Position numbers and translations under genes: made by a program
Shown: positions 54,025 through 61,665 of the stretch, piece after piece
Position numbering within the stretch: the first letter of the stretch is position 1
Layout of the letters: every line of letters begins with the position of its first letter
From: Cryptoclostridium sp036644995
Lineage (GTDB): Bacteria > Bacillota > Dehalobacteriia > UBA7702
Direction of reading: 5' to 3'
Length of the DNA: 64,000 nucleotides
Assembly: GCA_036644995.1 (NCBI GenBank)
Contig: JAVXOZ010000002.1
Location: forward strand, 62,001-126,000
Notes under the pieces: generated by a model
What the model saw: the letters and a program-made list of their open reading frames with translations, nothing else
What the model was told of the DNA's origin: nothing
Databases searched by the model: none

Positions 54025-54363
54025 GTGGCATACGGCAGACTGAGAAGAAATAGCAGCCACCGTCGGGCAATGCTTAGAAATATTACCACATCTTTGTTAG
54101 ACAAAGAAGGCATTGTAACGACGGAGCCTAAAGCAAAAGAGCTGAAAAGCATTGCTGAGAAGATGATAACCCTCGGCAAAAAAGGCGATTTGCACGCCCG
54201 CAGACAGGCTCTTGCTTATCTTACCGACGAAGACGTCGTCACCAAATTGTTTACCATTTTGGCTGACCGTTATAAAGACAGACCGGGTGGTTACACTCGT
54301 ACCATCAAGCTGGCTTTAAGACAAGGCGACGGTGCGCAAATGGTTAAAATCGAATTGGTATAA
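54025..54363 (+). CDS. rplQ: Ribosomal protein L17
   Basis: The 112-residue L17 near the tunnel exit, last gene of the long ribosomal cluster. It shows YGRLRRNSSHRRAMLRNITT, LRTTEPKAKELK-type sequence, and the end GDGAQMVKIELV. The start is GTG with AAAGGAGG upstream. Confidence 0.98.
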   Translation: MAYGRLRRNSSHRRAMLRNITTSLLDKEGIVTTEPKAKELKSIAEKMITLGKKGDLHARRQALAYLTDEDVVTKLFTILADRYKDRPGGYTRTIKLALRQGDGAQMVKIELV

Positions 54364-54373
54364 TTCGTATTTG

Positions 54374-54435
54374 AAAGGTCAAGGGTTTTCCCTTGACCTT
54401 TAACTTATGCAAAAATAAGTGTTTTTGTATAAGTT
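54374..54435 (+). terminator. Double hairpin terminator of the ribosomal cluster
   Basis: A perfect 12-bp stem, AAAGGTCAAGGG/CCCTTGACCTTT with a TTTT loop (54374-54401), is followed directly by a second hairpin, AACTTATGCAAAAA with TTTTTGTATAAGTT (54402-54435). Neither has a long T-run, but together they lie just after rplQ and probably end the transcript. Confidence 0.75.
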
Positions 54436-54576
54436 AAAGGATTTTAAAGTGTAAATAAGAGGAATTTTTTACCTTTAAAAATAGGTAAATATTTTGATTT
54501 ATGGTGGTTTTTTAAGTTAAAGTAAACTGTGAATATCGGTTTAACAAGTTTCTTGATTTCAAGTATTTTTTTCGAA

Positions 54577-54999
54577 GCATGGCAGAATCTAATAAGCTTA
54601 GCAGAATATAGAAAGCATGGCAAAATCTAATAAGCTTAGCAGAATATAGAAAGCATGGCAAAATCTAATAAGCTTAGCNNNNNNNNNNNNNNNNNNNNNN
54701 NNNNNNNNNNNNNNNNNNNNNNNNNNNNNNNNNNNNNNNNNNNNNNNNNNNNNNNNNNNNNNNNNNNNNNNNNNNNNNAGAATGTAGAAGGCATAGAAGA
54801 ATCCAATAAGCTTAGCAGAATATAGAAAGCATGGCAAAATCCAATAAGCATCGCAGAATATATAAACCATGTCAAAATCTAATAAGCTTAGCAGAATGTA
54901 GAAATCATGGCAGAATATAATAAGCTTAGCAGAATATAGAAATCATGGCAGAATCCAATAAGCATAGCAGAATCTAATAAGCTTAGCAAAATCCGAGTA
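54577..54999 (+). repeat. 19-bp tandem array (38-bp higher-order unit), interrupted by the gap
   Basis: Units of exactly 19 bp alternate between GCATGGCAAAATCTAATAA and GCTTAGCAGAATATAGAAA. Five follow each other before the gap (the fifth cut off) and eleven after it, from 54791 to 54999, more diverged towards the right. The period is not a multiple of three and no frame gives a sensible protein. It separates rplQ from the ecf genes, which usually stand closer. Confidence 0.93.
54679..54778. other. Assembly gap (100 N)
   Basis: Exactly 100 N, a usual placeholder for a gap of unknown length. It lies inside the 19-bp array, so the array is probably longer than shown and could not be assembled. 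Confidence 0.95.
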
Positions 55000-55090
55000 A
55001 TTAGTAATTTTTACAAGGCTTAACATCTTGCAACTGATATTTTTTCTTCGGAATCCGAGAAAATTTGCCGATTTAAAAGGGGAGTAGCTT

Positions 55091-55753
55091 ATGATCAAAT
55101 TTAACAATGTTTCTTTTGGTTATGCAGCAGGAAAGTTTATTTGCAAAGATTTATCCCTCACCATTAAAGATGGCGAGTGGCTTACGGTTTTAGGCCCCAA
55201 TGGGTCGGGAAAAACCACCTTTGCCATGCTGTTAAATGGCTTACTTTTGCCGCAATTAGGTGAGGTTACCGTTGATGATAACAACACCAAAGATGTTGAT
55301 GGCTTAAATGAAGTTAGAAAATTAGTGGGATTTGTTTTTCAAAATCCCGATAATCAAATAGTTGGTGCCACTGTTGAGGAAGATGTTGCTTTTGGCCCCT
55401 GTAATTTGGGCTTGCCCAGAGAAGAAATAATTGCCAGAGTGGACAGAAGCTTAGCAATTTTAGGGTTAGAAGATTATCGAAATCATGCACCCCATATGCT
55501 ATCCGGAGGGCAAAAGCAAAAAGTTGCCTTGGCGGGGGCTTTGGCAATGGAACCCAAATATTTGGTTTTAGATGAGGCTTGCTCTATGCTGGACCCCAAA
55601 ACCAGGGAAAGCTTGTGGAATGCCGTTGCAAAGCTGCATAAAGAATTGGGTATAACCATAATCAGTATCAGCCATTTTCCCGAAGAAGCACTGCTGGGTA
55701 CAGGGATTATTATATTGGGAGATGGGGGAGTGGAGGCTTATATATGTCAATAG
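55091..55753 (+). CDS. ecfA1: ECF transporter ATPase EcfA1
   Basis: A 220-residue ATPase of the shared energizing module for vitamin uptake. Walker A is GPNGSGKTTF, the Q-loop lies in VFQNPDNQIVG, the signature is LSGGQKQKVALAGAL, and Walker B LVLDEACSMLD, typical of EcfA1 with Q-N-P-D. It is a little shorter than usual (about 270-280 in many species), ending at VEAYICQ. The stop lies 10 bp inside ecfA2. Confidence 0.92.
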   Translation: MIKFNNVSFGYAAGKFICKDLSLTIKDGEWLTVLGPNGSGKTTFAMLLNGLLLPQLGEVTVDDNNTKDVDGLNEVRKLVGFVFQNPDNQIVGATVEEDVAFGPCNLGLPREEIIARVDRSLAILGLEDYRNHAPHMLSGGQKQKVALAGALAMEPKYLVLDEACSMLDPKTRESLWNAVAKLHKELGITIISISHFPEEALLGTGIIILGDGGVEAYICQ

Positions 55754-56598
55754 AAATAAAAAATTTGACCTTCACTTATCAGGAAAAAACTATATTTCAG
55801 CGTGATGCTTTAAAAAATATCAATCTTAAAATTGATGATGGTGAGTTTGTGGGTATTTTAGGAGCTTCGGGCTCGGGAAAATCCACCTTGATGCAACATA
55901 TAAATGGTGTAATTCCCTCTAAAAATGCGGTAAGGGTTAACGGCGTTTCTTTGGGGGATAAAGGCGTTGGGTCTTTGGATATTGCGGCTCTGGTGGGGCT
56001 GGCTTTTCAATATCCCGAGCACCAAATTTTTTGTGATACCGTTGGTGAAGAATTGGCTTTTGGCTGCCACAATTTGGGCTTTGATGAGAAAAAAATCCAC
56101 AAATTAACCTATGAATATCTAAATAAAGTGGGGCTGGATGAAAGCTATTTGCTGCGAAGCCCTTTTGAATTATCCGGTGGCGAAAAACGCAGAGTTGTTT
56201 TGGCATCTATTTTTGCGATGGATACACCTATTTTGCTTTTGGATGAACCCACGGTTGGCTTGGATATTCGGGGAAAAAGAGAGCTTACTTCTGTAATTAA
56301 AAACCTCAACAGCGTAGAGGCTAAGACGATTTTGTGGGTGGGACACGATTTAGCGGAAATTATAACCTGTGTTAAAAGGCTTATTGTTTTATCTCATGGG
56401 GAAATTGTTTTGGATGGTAAGGTTGAAGATGTGTTGAAAGAGGAGGCTCTTTTGGCAAATTGCGGTATAACTTTGCCCCAAAAAAGTTCCTTGGTTGAGG
56501 ATTTGGAAGAAAAATTTAATTTATCTTCAAAGGGTGCAGAGGGTGAGGCTGTTTTGCGGTTTTTTATTAATGGCTTTTCAAAGGATGGTGCTAAATGA
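55744..56598 (+). CDS. ecfA2: ECF transporter ATPase EcfA2
   Basis: A 284-residue second ATPase, which pairs with EcfA1. Walker A GASGSGKSTL, LAFQYPEHQIFCDTVGEELA, signature LSGGEKRRVVLASI, Walker B LLLDEPTVGLD. The Q-Y-P-E form of the Q-loop is the mark of EcfA2. Overlaps ecfA1 by 10 bp and ecfT as ATGA. Confidence 0.94.
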   Translation: MSIEIKNLTFTYQEKTIFQRDALKNINLKIDDGEFVGILGASGSGKSTLMQHINGVIPSKNAVRVNGVSLGDKGVGSLDIAALVGLAFQYPEHQIFCDTVGEELAFGCHNLGFDEKKIHKLTYEYLNKVGLDESYLLRSPFELSGGEKRRVVLASIFAMDTPILLLDEPTVGLDIRGKRELTSVIKNLNSVEAKTILWVGHDLAEIITCVKRLIVLSHGEIVLDGKVEDVLKEEALLANCGITLPQKSSLVEDLEEKFNLSSKGAEGEAVLRFFINGFSKDGAK

Positions 56599-57392
56599 AA
56601 AATCTGACTTTGGGACAGTATTATCCGGGAAATTCATTTTTGCATAAAATGGACCCTCGTGCCAAAATTACCGCTTTGTTTTTATATTTTATATTTTTAT
56701 TTATTATTAAAGATGTGCCGGGTTATGTTTTAGCCACTGTTTTGGGTATTGGGATGATGGTTTTTTCCGCTGTGCCTTTAAGGGTATACTGGCGGGGTTC
56801 TCGGTTTATTATATTTTTTGCGGTGATAGCTGCTTTATTTAATATGTTTTTTACCCCGGGTGAGGTTATTTGGGCTTGGGGGATGTTAAAATTGACCGTT
56901 GAAGGAATTTATTCTGCTGTATTTATGGCGGTTCGTTTGGTTTTATTGATTGTTTCGGCTTTTGTTTTAACCTATACCACCACCCCTATGGCGGTGACCG
57001 ATGCTTTGGAAAAAATGGGTGCTCCTTTAGCTCGAATTAAGGTGCCTATACATGATATTGCCATGGTGATGTCCATTGCTTTGCGGTTTATTCCTACTAT
57101 CATGGATGAAGTGGAAACCATAAAAAAGGCACAGCAAAGCCGTGGTGCGGAATTTAATTTACACCGTCCGGGTTTGTGGCTGCAAAATATGATATCTATG
57201 GTAGTTCCCCTTTTTGTAAGTGCTTTCAGACGCTCTGAGGATTTGGCCCTTGCCATGGAAGCCCGTGGCTATGTGGGAGGCGAAGGGCGAACTATGTTTA
57301 GGGAATTAAAGCTGAGATATACAGATATTATTGTTATGACGATATTTGTGCTCTTAAATGTGGCTTATATATTATATGGGTGGTTAAAGTGA
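56595..57392 (+). CDS. ecfT: ECF transporter transmembrane subunit EcfT
   Basis: A 265-residue membrane coupling protein that joins the two ATPases to various S components. It begins LTLGQYYPGNSFLHKMDPR, the family start, and has the coupling helices with QQSRGAEF and AMEARGYVG (the two Ala/Ser-Arg-Gly motifs). No S component is next to it, as expected for a shared module. Its last codons (TATGGGTGGTT) recur 320 bp downstream at the truA start. Confidence 0.95.
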   Translation: MKNLTLGQYYPGNSFLHKMDPRAKITALFLYFIFLFIIKDVPGYVLATVLGIGMMVFSAVPLRVYWRGSRFIIFFAVIAALFNMFFTPGEVIWAWGMLKLTVEGIYSAVFMAVRLVLLIVSAFVLTYTTTPMAVTDALEKMGAPLARIKVPIHDIAMVMSIALRFIPTIMDEVETIKKAQQSRGAEFNLHRPGLWLQNMISMVVPLFVSAFRRSEDLALAMEARGYVGGEGRTMFRELKLRYTDIIVMTIFVLLNVAYILYGWLK

Positions 57393-57705
57393 AAAGAAGT
57401 TGGTATAGGGTGAGAGTGAATTTTGGTGCAGTAAAAGGTATAGAATTAAGTTGGCATAAGAAAATTGTGAATTACATCTTACCAAATTGTTTGAAACCAA
57501 GTTTGGGTAGGACAAATGTAAATTTTGGTGTGCTAAATGGTATGGAATTAAGTTGGCATAAGAAAATAGTGAATTACATCTTACTGGATGGTATGGAATT
57601 AAGTTGGCATAAGAAAATTGTGGATTACATCTTACCAAATTATTTGAAAAGAAGTTTGGGTAGAGTTAGGGTGACTTGCCCTAATCTAAATGGATATGGG
57701 TGGTT
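57374..57705 (+). repeat. Repeat insert between ecfT and truA, flanked by 12-bp direct repeats
   Basis: ATATGGGTGGTT occurs at 57374-57385 (end of ecfT) and 57694-57705 (just before truA). Between them, GGTATGGAATTAAGTTGGCA and the following AAGAAAATTGTG...ATTACATCTTAC block occur three times, at 57437, 57539 and 57590, spaced 102 and 51 bp. The flanks suggest that ecfT once ran directly into truA. Confidence 0.8.
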
Positions 57706-57712
57706 GATATGA
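57389..57712 (+). CDS. Doubtful repeat-derived ORF between ecfT and truA
   Basis: A 107-codon frame, open through the whole insert, starting at GTG that overlaps the ecfT stop (GTGA) and ending at a TGA that overlaps the truA start (ATGA). It contains three copies of ELSWHKKIVNYIL, in multiples of 17 codons. It could be translated by coupling, but there is no family match that I know, no good ribosome site of its own, and the frame may be open by chance because the spacing is 51 and 102. Treat as hypothetical. Confidence 0.3.
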   Translation: MKRSWYRVRVNFGAVKGIELSWHKKIVNYILPNCLKPSLGRTNVNFGVLNGMELSWHKKIVNYILLDGMELSWHKKIVDYILPNYLKRSLGRVRVTCPNLNGYGWLI

Positions 57713-58488
57713 GTAAAAAGCAGGTTTTATTGACCATTGCTTATGATGGTACGGATTATTGTGGGTTTCAATGGCAGAAAAATGGTGTATCTGTAAGTGA
57801 GGTTTTAGATAAAGCTTTGAGCAAAATTGCAGGGCACCCCGTGAGAATTATGGGTGTTAGCCGTACCGATGGCGGAGTCCATGCCCAAGGACAGGTTGCC
57901 AGCTTTTTTTTGGAGGGCAGTATTCCCATAGCTAATATACCAAAAGCCGTGAGCGGTCATTTACCCCGAGATATTGTGGTGGTAAAGGCTATTGAAGTAC
58001 CACTGGGATTCAACTGCCGCAAAGAGGCTGTGGGGAAGCATTATCGCTATATTGTGGATACAGCCCAAGTTCCTTCACCTTTTGACCACCGTTATGTGTG
58101 GTATTATCCTTCTGTTTTGGATATTGAAAAAATGTGTAAAGGTGCTATCTTTTTAGAAGGTGACCACGATTTTAGAGCTTTTACCGCCAAGCACAGCGGT
58201 AAGGATAATTTTTTACGACAAGTGGATAAAATAACCATAGAACAGCATGAAAAAACTTTTATTTTTGATGTTTGGGGTCCGGGTTTTTTATATAAAATGG
58301 TTCGCAGTATTGTGGGATTATTGGTGGATATTGGGCGTGGGAGATTTGAGCCGGAGTTTGCCCAAGAAATTTTAGAAACCGGAAATAGGGAATTATTGGG
58401 GTATACCGCCCCGGCATTGGGATTAAATTTAATAAAAATTTACTTTGATGGCAATTATGTTATTGACAAAGACAAGAACATCGGTTAA
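57709..58488 (+). CDS. truA: tRNA pseudouridine(38-40) synthase
   Basis: The 259-residue enzyme makes pseudouridine at positions 38-40 of tRNA anticodon arms. It starts with LLTIAYDGTDYCGFQWQKNG, has the catalytic Asp in SRTDGGVHAQGQVASF, and FLYKMVRSIVGLLVDIGRG near the end. ATG at 57709 is chosen; GTG at 57700 would add three residues. The promoter of rplM overlaps its 3' end. Confidence 0.95.
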   Translation: MSKKQVLLTIAYDGTDYCGFQWQKNGVSVSEVLDKALSKIAGHPVRIMGVSRTDGGVHAQGQVASFFLEGSIPIANIPKAVSGHLPRDIVVVKAIEVPLGFNCRKEAVGKHYRYIVDTAQVPSPFDHRYVWYYPSVLDIEKMCKGAIFLEGDHDFRAFTAKHSGKDNFLRQVDKITIEQHEKTFIFDVWGPGFLYKMVRSIVGLLVDIGRGRFEPEFAQEILETGNRELLGYTAPALGLNLIKIYFDGNYVIDKDKNIG

Positions 58489-58491
58489 ACT
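58463..58491 (+). promoter_or_regulatory. Promoter of rplM-rpsI, inside the truA 3' end
   Basis: TTGACA (58463-58468), 17 nt, TAAACT (58486-58491); the -10 includes the truA stop codon. It would start the rplM leader at about 58498. Confidence 0.7.
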
Positions 58492-58497
58492 ATTATA

Positions 58498-58560
58498 GTG
58501 TCGCTCTGTGAGAACTCTCAGCCCCGTGAGTTTTCGTGGACAAAATACCGAATACTCTTA
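58498..58560 (+). promoter_or_regulatory. Leader of rplM (probable L13-type leader)
   Basis: GTGTCGCTCTGTGAGAACTC, TCAGCCCCGTGAGTTTTCGT and GGACAAAATACCG form a short structured region; GAGAACTC can pair with GAGTTTTC and the ends GTGTC/GGACA pair. Position and size fit the autoregulatory L13 leader of Bacillota. The class is named from context, not from a model search. Confidence 0.55.
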
Positions 58561-58572
58561 GGAGGGAAAGAA

Positions 58573-59004
58573 ATGCAAACCACTTATATGGCAAAACCCA
58601 GTGAAGTGGAAAAGAAATGGTATGTTTTGGATGCAGCAGGCAAACCCATTGGCCGTGTAGCAACTGAAGCCGCTCGTTTATTGCGCGGAAAACATAAACC
58701 TACTTTTACACCTCATATAGATACTGGTGACAATATTATTGTTATCAATGCAGAAAAAGCTATTCTCACCGGCAACAAATTGGATCAGAAATTTTATTAC
58801 CATCACTCCGGTTTTCCCGGTGGCATTAAGTCCATCTCTTACCGCAAATTGATGGAAACCAAACCTGAATTGGCGTTGGAACTGGCTATTAAAGGCATGG
58901 TTCCTCACAACCGTTTGGGCCGTCAAATTATGAAGAAATTGCGTATTTATAAAGGCGCAGACCATAGCCAACAGGCTCAAATGCCCGAAGCATGGACTTT
59001 TTAA
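58573..59004 (+). CDS. rplM: Ribosomal protein L13
   Basis: The 143-residue L13, an early 23S rRNA binder. It shows KWYVLDAAGKPIGRVATEAA, LRGKHKPTFTPHIDTGDN and GMVPHNRLGRQIMKKLRIY. ATG at 58573 has TAGGAGGGAAAG upstream; the frame is open further up only through the leader. Co-transcribed with rpsI. Confidence 0.97.
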   Translation: MQTTYMAKPSEVEKKWYVLDAAGKPIGRVATEAARLLRGKHKPTFTPHIDTGDNIIVINAEKAILTGNKLDQKFYYHHSGFPGGIKSISYRKLMETKPELALELAIKGMVPHNRLGRQIMKKLRIYKGADHSQQAQMPEAWTF

Positions 59005-59016
59005 GGAGGAAGAGAA

Positions 59017-59409
59017 ATGGCAGAAACTAAATTCTACGGCACCGGCCGTCGCAAAAATGCTATTGCCAAGGTTTGGATTAAACCCGGCGATGGTAATATT
59101 GTAGTTAACAAACAATCTGTTGAAGATTATTTCGGCAAAAAAACTTTGGTTATGGTTGTTAAACAACCGCTGAAAACTACCTCCACAGAAGCTAAATTTG
59201 ATATTATTGCCAGGGTTCAAGGTGGCGGTACCACAGGTCAGGCAGGCGCCCTTCGTCACGGCTTATCTCGTGCATTGGTTGAAGCTGATCCTGAATTTCG
59301 CCCCGCATTGAAGGCCGCAGGTTTTATGACCCGTGACCCAAGAATGAAAGAAAGACGCAAATACGGTCTTAAAAAAGCCCGTAAAGCAAGTCAGTTTTCA
59401 AAACGTTAA
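59017..59409 (+). CDS. rpsI: Ribosomal protein S9
   Basis: The 130-residue S9, whose tail reaches the P-site tRNA. It shows YGTGRRKNAIAKVWIKPGDG, GGGTTGQAGALRHGLSRAL, and the conserved tail KYGLKKARKASQFSKR. It starts 12 nt after rplM with AAGGAGGAAG. Confidence 0.98.
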   Translation: MAETKFYGTGRRKNAIAKVWIKPGDGNIVVNKQSVEDYFGKKTLVMVVKQPLKTTSTEAKFDIIARVQGGGTTGQAGALRHGLSRALVEADPEFRPALKAAGFMTRDPRMKERRKYGLKKARKASQFSKR

Positions 59410-59431
59410 TATTGCGTATTTTACGTATTTT

Positions 59432-59465
59432 AAAAGCACCGATTATTTCGGTGCTTTTTTCCTTT
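59432..59465 (+). terminator. Intrinsic terminator after rpsI
   Basis: AAAAGCACCGA pairs with TCGGTGCTTTT around TTATT, followed by TTCCTTTT. A clear rho-independent terminator 22 nt after the gene. Confidence 0.92.
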
Positions 59466-60085
59466 TGTGCCCTTTATTAATGATTGTGGTTTTCTGAAAA
59501 CGAAAAATATTTGCGTGATAATTACATCTACATTAATACATTGGGGTAAACTCAGTATAGAGCTTGTTTGTTCTCCTTTAAAATTGGTGTTTAGTCAATT
59601 CTATTTTGCAGGATTTTTGGAATATCCGCCACTGTTTTTGAACTTTTTTGCAAAGTTTATATTTTACAACGCAATATTATATTTTATACCGCAATATTTA
59701 GTATAGAACATTTTTTCCTTTATCCCATATCCTAATTGAAAATTATTGGTATAGAAATTAATTTATAGTTATTGGGGTGGCAAGGGATGGGGATAAGCTG
59801 TGAATATGGGGAAATCTCCCATGAACTGTGGTGGGGATTTTAAAGGGTAAATATAATGAAATATATATTTTTATTGACAGGCTAATTACTTTGTGGTAAG
59901 GTATTTATAGAAAGAGTTAGTTGTGAATAACCGCCTTTCTAAAAGAACATAATTGGTTGTTGTAAATTGCCGTGAACTATTTTTAATTTTTGTGGGAAAC
60001 CATGGCTAATTTTGTGGAAAACCATAGCTAAAAATTTAGTTTAGAACAATTTAAAGTGAAAAATGCGATTGGAGGTTAAACAAAT
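59466..60085. other. Gene-free stretch
   Basis: An AT-rich interval with no supported gene. A 79-codon frame at 59467 has no ribosome site. A vegetative-like promoter, TTGACA (59874-59879), 17 nt, TAAGGT (59897-59902), points towards the small Cys-rich gene at 60086 and would give it a leader of about 180 nt. Confidence 0.5.
59874..59902 (+). promoter_or_regulatory. Candidate promoter of the small Cys-rich gene
   Basis: TTGACA and TAAGGT separated by 17 nt. The -35 is perfect; the -10 is weak. It is the best match in the interval. Confidence 0.5.
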
Positions 60086-60295
60086 ATGCAGTTTTTTACC
60101 TATACTTCCACCATGATTGTGCTTGTGATTTGTGTGGTTTTGGTAGTTTTTGCTGTTCGTAAAATGATAAAAGATAATAAGAATTCTTCGCAATGTGCGG
60201 GGTGTTGTTCTCATTGTGCCAAAACACAAATAAAATATGGGGAAAAGATTAAATCATCACAACAAAGTTGTGATAAGGCTGTTGATAAAGTCTGA
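60086..60295 (+). CDS. Small Cys-rich membrane protein, C-terminus replaced by R8
   Basis: A 69-residue protein: one N-terminal TM helix (about residues 8-24), then a basic stretch and CAGCCSHC, similar in layout to FeoB-associated Cys-rich membrane proteins, though no feo genes are near. GGAGG is 11 nt upstream of the ATG. The last five codons (KAVDKV, after SCD, and the stop) come from hairpin R8. Reading on from the second copy of the flanking repeat gives SCDNCQNQEK-stop, so the original end probably had one more Cys in a CxxC. Confidence 0.7.
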   Translation: MQFFTYTSTMIVLVICVVLVVFAVRKMIKDNKNSSQCAGCCSHCAKTQIKYGEKIKSSQQSCDKAVDKV

Positions 60296-60436
60296 TATTC
60301 GGTAAAATCCCTTCCCATCCACTGCTTATGTACATCTATGTACACTGCACAGCCGTTGCTTAGGGAGTTTTGCCGAATCTAAGGCTTTCTTAACAGCCTG
60401 ACATCTTGCCAAAAAACTATGTTTTTTGACAATCTG
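60277..60436 (+). repeat. Hairpin element R8 (long form)
   Basis: GGCTGTTGATAAAG pairs with CTTTCTTAACAGCC; apex TGTACATCTATGTACACTGC; right end CAATCTG. Flanked exactly by a 21-bp direct repeat with one mismatch, ATCACAACAAAGTTGTGATA at 60256 (to 60276) and ATCATAACAAAGTTGTGATA at 60437 (to 60457). Its left end supplies the stop codon of the small Cys-rich gene. The bases from 60458 to 60679 show no gene. Confidence 0.92.
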
Positions 60437-60679
60437 ATCATAACAAAGTTGTGATAATTGTCAAAACCAAGAAAAATAAGACCATATGAATTTAAACAAA
60501 ATTGAGCATGAAAATGGAGGGAGAGAAATTGAAAATTTCTCTCTTTTTGATATAATGAAAGGTGAACTATATTTTTTAATGTAGTTTATTTGGGGTTTTG
60601 GAAAAATTAATTTAGCCCCATCTCAAAAAAAATACCATAGCAACTTTTGCATGGAACTGAAAATTAGGAGTATTTAAAA

Positions 60680-60877
60680 ATGAGTGAGCATAGAATTGCA
60701 TCTTATGTGGGGCAATGCCCTTTTTTAATGGCAAGGCGAGATATTGAAATTAAATTTGAACGCCAAGGTGATTTGGCAGTGCCCATCGAAAATAATTGTG
60801 ATTATGATGAAGATTGCAATTATTTTGACGGTTGTCCCGTGATGGAATCTTGCAAAAGGCAAAGTTATCCTTGGTGA
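60680..60877 (+). CDS. Small hypothetical protein with five cysteines
   Basis: A 65-residue soluble, acidic protein; TTAGGAGT lies 8 nt before the ATG. Cysteines are at about 13, 40, 46, 52 and 58, the last four at a regular spacing of six (NNCDYDEDCNYFDGCPVMES and CKRQ), which suggests a metal site or disulfides. No family recognised. No neighbour suggests a function. Confidence 0.6.
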   Translation: MSEHRIASYVGQCPFLMARRDIEIKFERQGDLAVPIENNCDYDEDCNYFDGCPVMESCKRQSYPW

Positions 60878-60944
60878 TTTGTAATTAAAATCCAAGATAA
60901 CTTGAAAATTTTTCTGAGAGGTTTCATTTTGTTTGAAAATAGAT

Positions 60945-61010
60945 AAACACGCCACTTTACCATGGGTTATGTATATTTAAGTACATTGCAAGTGTAAAGT
61001 TGACGTGTTT
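60945..61010 (+). repeat. Divergent hairpin D3
   Basis: AAACACGCCACTTTAC (60945-60960) pairs with GTAAAGTTGACGTGTTT (60994-61010). The apex GTTATGTATATTTAAGTACA followed by TTGCA is the R-family apex with small changes, on arms found nowhere else in the window. No flanking direct repeat is visible. Confidence 0.78.
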
Positions 61011-61185
61011 TTGTGTTTTTGACTTTTTTAAGTAGAATTTTGCGGAATTTTTATTTTGTGGGTATTTAACGTTTAAAGCGAGATATTTTATCGGATATTG
61101 TTTATAAAAATAGACAATAACTAATATAAGTGTTAAAATAATAATCACAGTAGTGTGTAAAAACAGATTTGGCTTGAGGTGATTA

Positions 61186-61665
61186 ATGGGTATGGAAAAA
61201 CAATTTCGTTTAACTAAATATCAGTTATTTACAGAAATAATCGGCGGTTTGCTTTTGCTGGGCTTTACTGTTTATTTGTGTTTTTTGTGGCCTACTTTTT
61301 CCGATATTGTCCCTTCTCATTATGCTATTGATGGCACAGCAGATGCCTGGAGCAAAAAAACATCATCTATTTTACTGCCTATTTTAGGCTGGTTGATTTA
61401 TATTTGTTTAACTGTATTATTGTTTATTCCACGAATGTGGAAAGTACCAAAATACCACCATAATCCCGATAAACAAATAAATATATACAGAGTTTGCCGT
61501 TCTTTGCTTTGCACCATAAATATGGGGATAGCCGGAATGTTTGTTTATGTAAGCGTTTGCACTGTGCATAACGACCCTTTGGGGGTTTGGTTTTTACCCG
61601 CCATTGTTGTGGGCAGTGTTTTATTAAATATTATATTTTTAAGTAAATTACCTAAATTAAAGTGA
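61186..61665 (+). CDS. DUF1648 membrane protein
   Basis: A 159-residue membrane protein with four hydrophobic segments. After the first, WPTFSDIVPSHYAIDGTADA and WSKKTS match DUF1648, the N-terminal domain of SdpI-like proteins (P-x-HY/F...G..D.W). The SdpI C-terminal domain itself is not evident, so no immunity function should be assumed. GAGGTG is 5 nt upstream. The R9 element begins directly at its stop codon. Confidence 0.75.
   Translation: MGMEKQFRLTKYQLFTEIIGGLLLLGFTVYLCFLWPTFSDIVPSHYAIDGTADAWSKKTSSILLPILGWLIYICLTVLLFIPRMWKVPKYHHNPDKQINIYRVCRSLLCTINMGIAGMFVYVSVCTVHNDPLGVWFLPAIVVGSVLLNIIFLSKLPKLK

Noticed and set aside
54598..54875. Minus-strand ORFs across the gap near rplQ
   Set aside because: They run through the 100 N and a 19-bp array whose period is not a multiple of three.
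54577..54999. CRISPR array
   Set aside because: The 19-bp units are contiguous with no unique spacers, and no cas gene is in the window.
59467..59706. 79-codon hydrophobic ORF after rpsI
   Set aside because: It starts at the tail of the rpsI terminator with no ribosome binding site; its Phe/Leu richness is expected from AT-rich sequence.
61186..61665. SdpI immunity protein
   Set aside because: Only the DUF1648 part is recognisable and no sdpC-like toxin or regulator is nearby.
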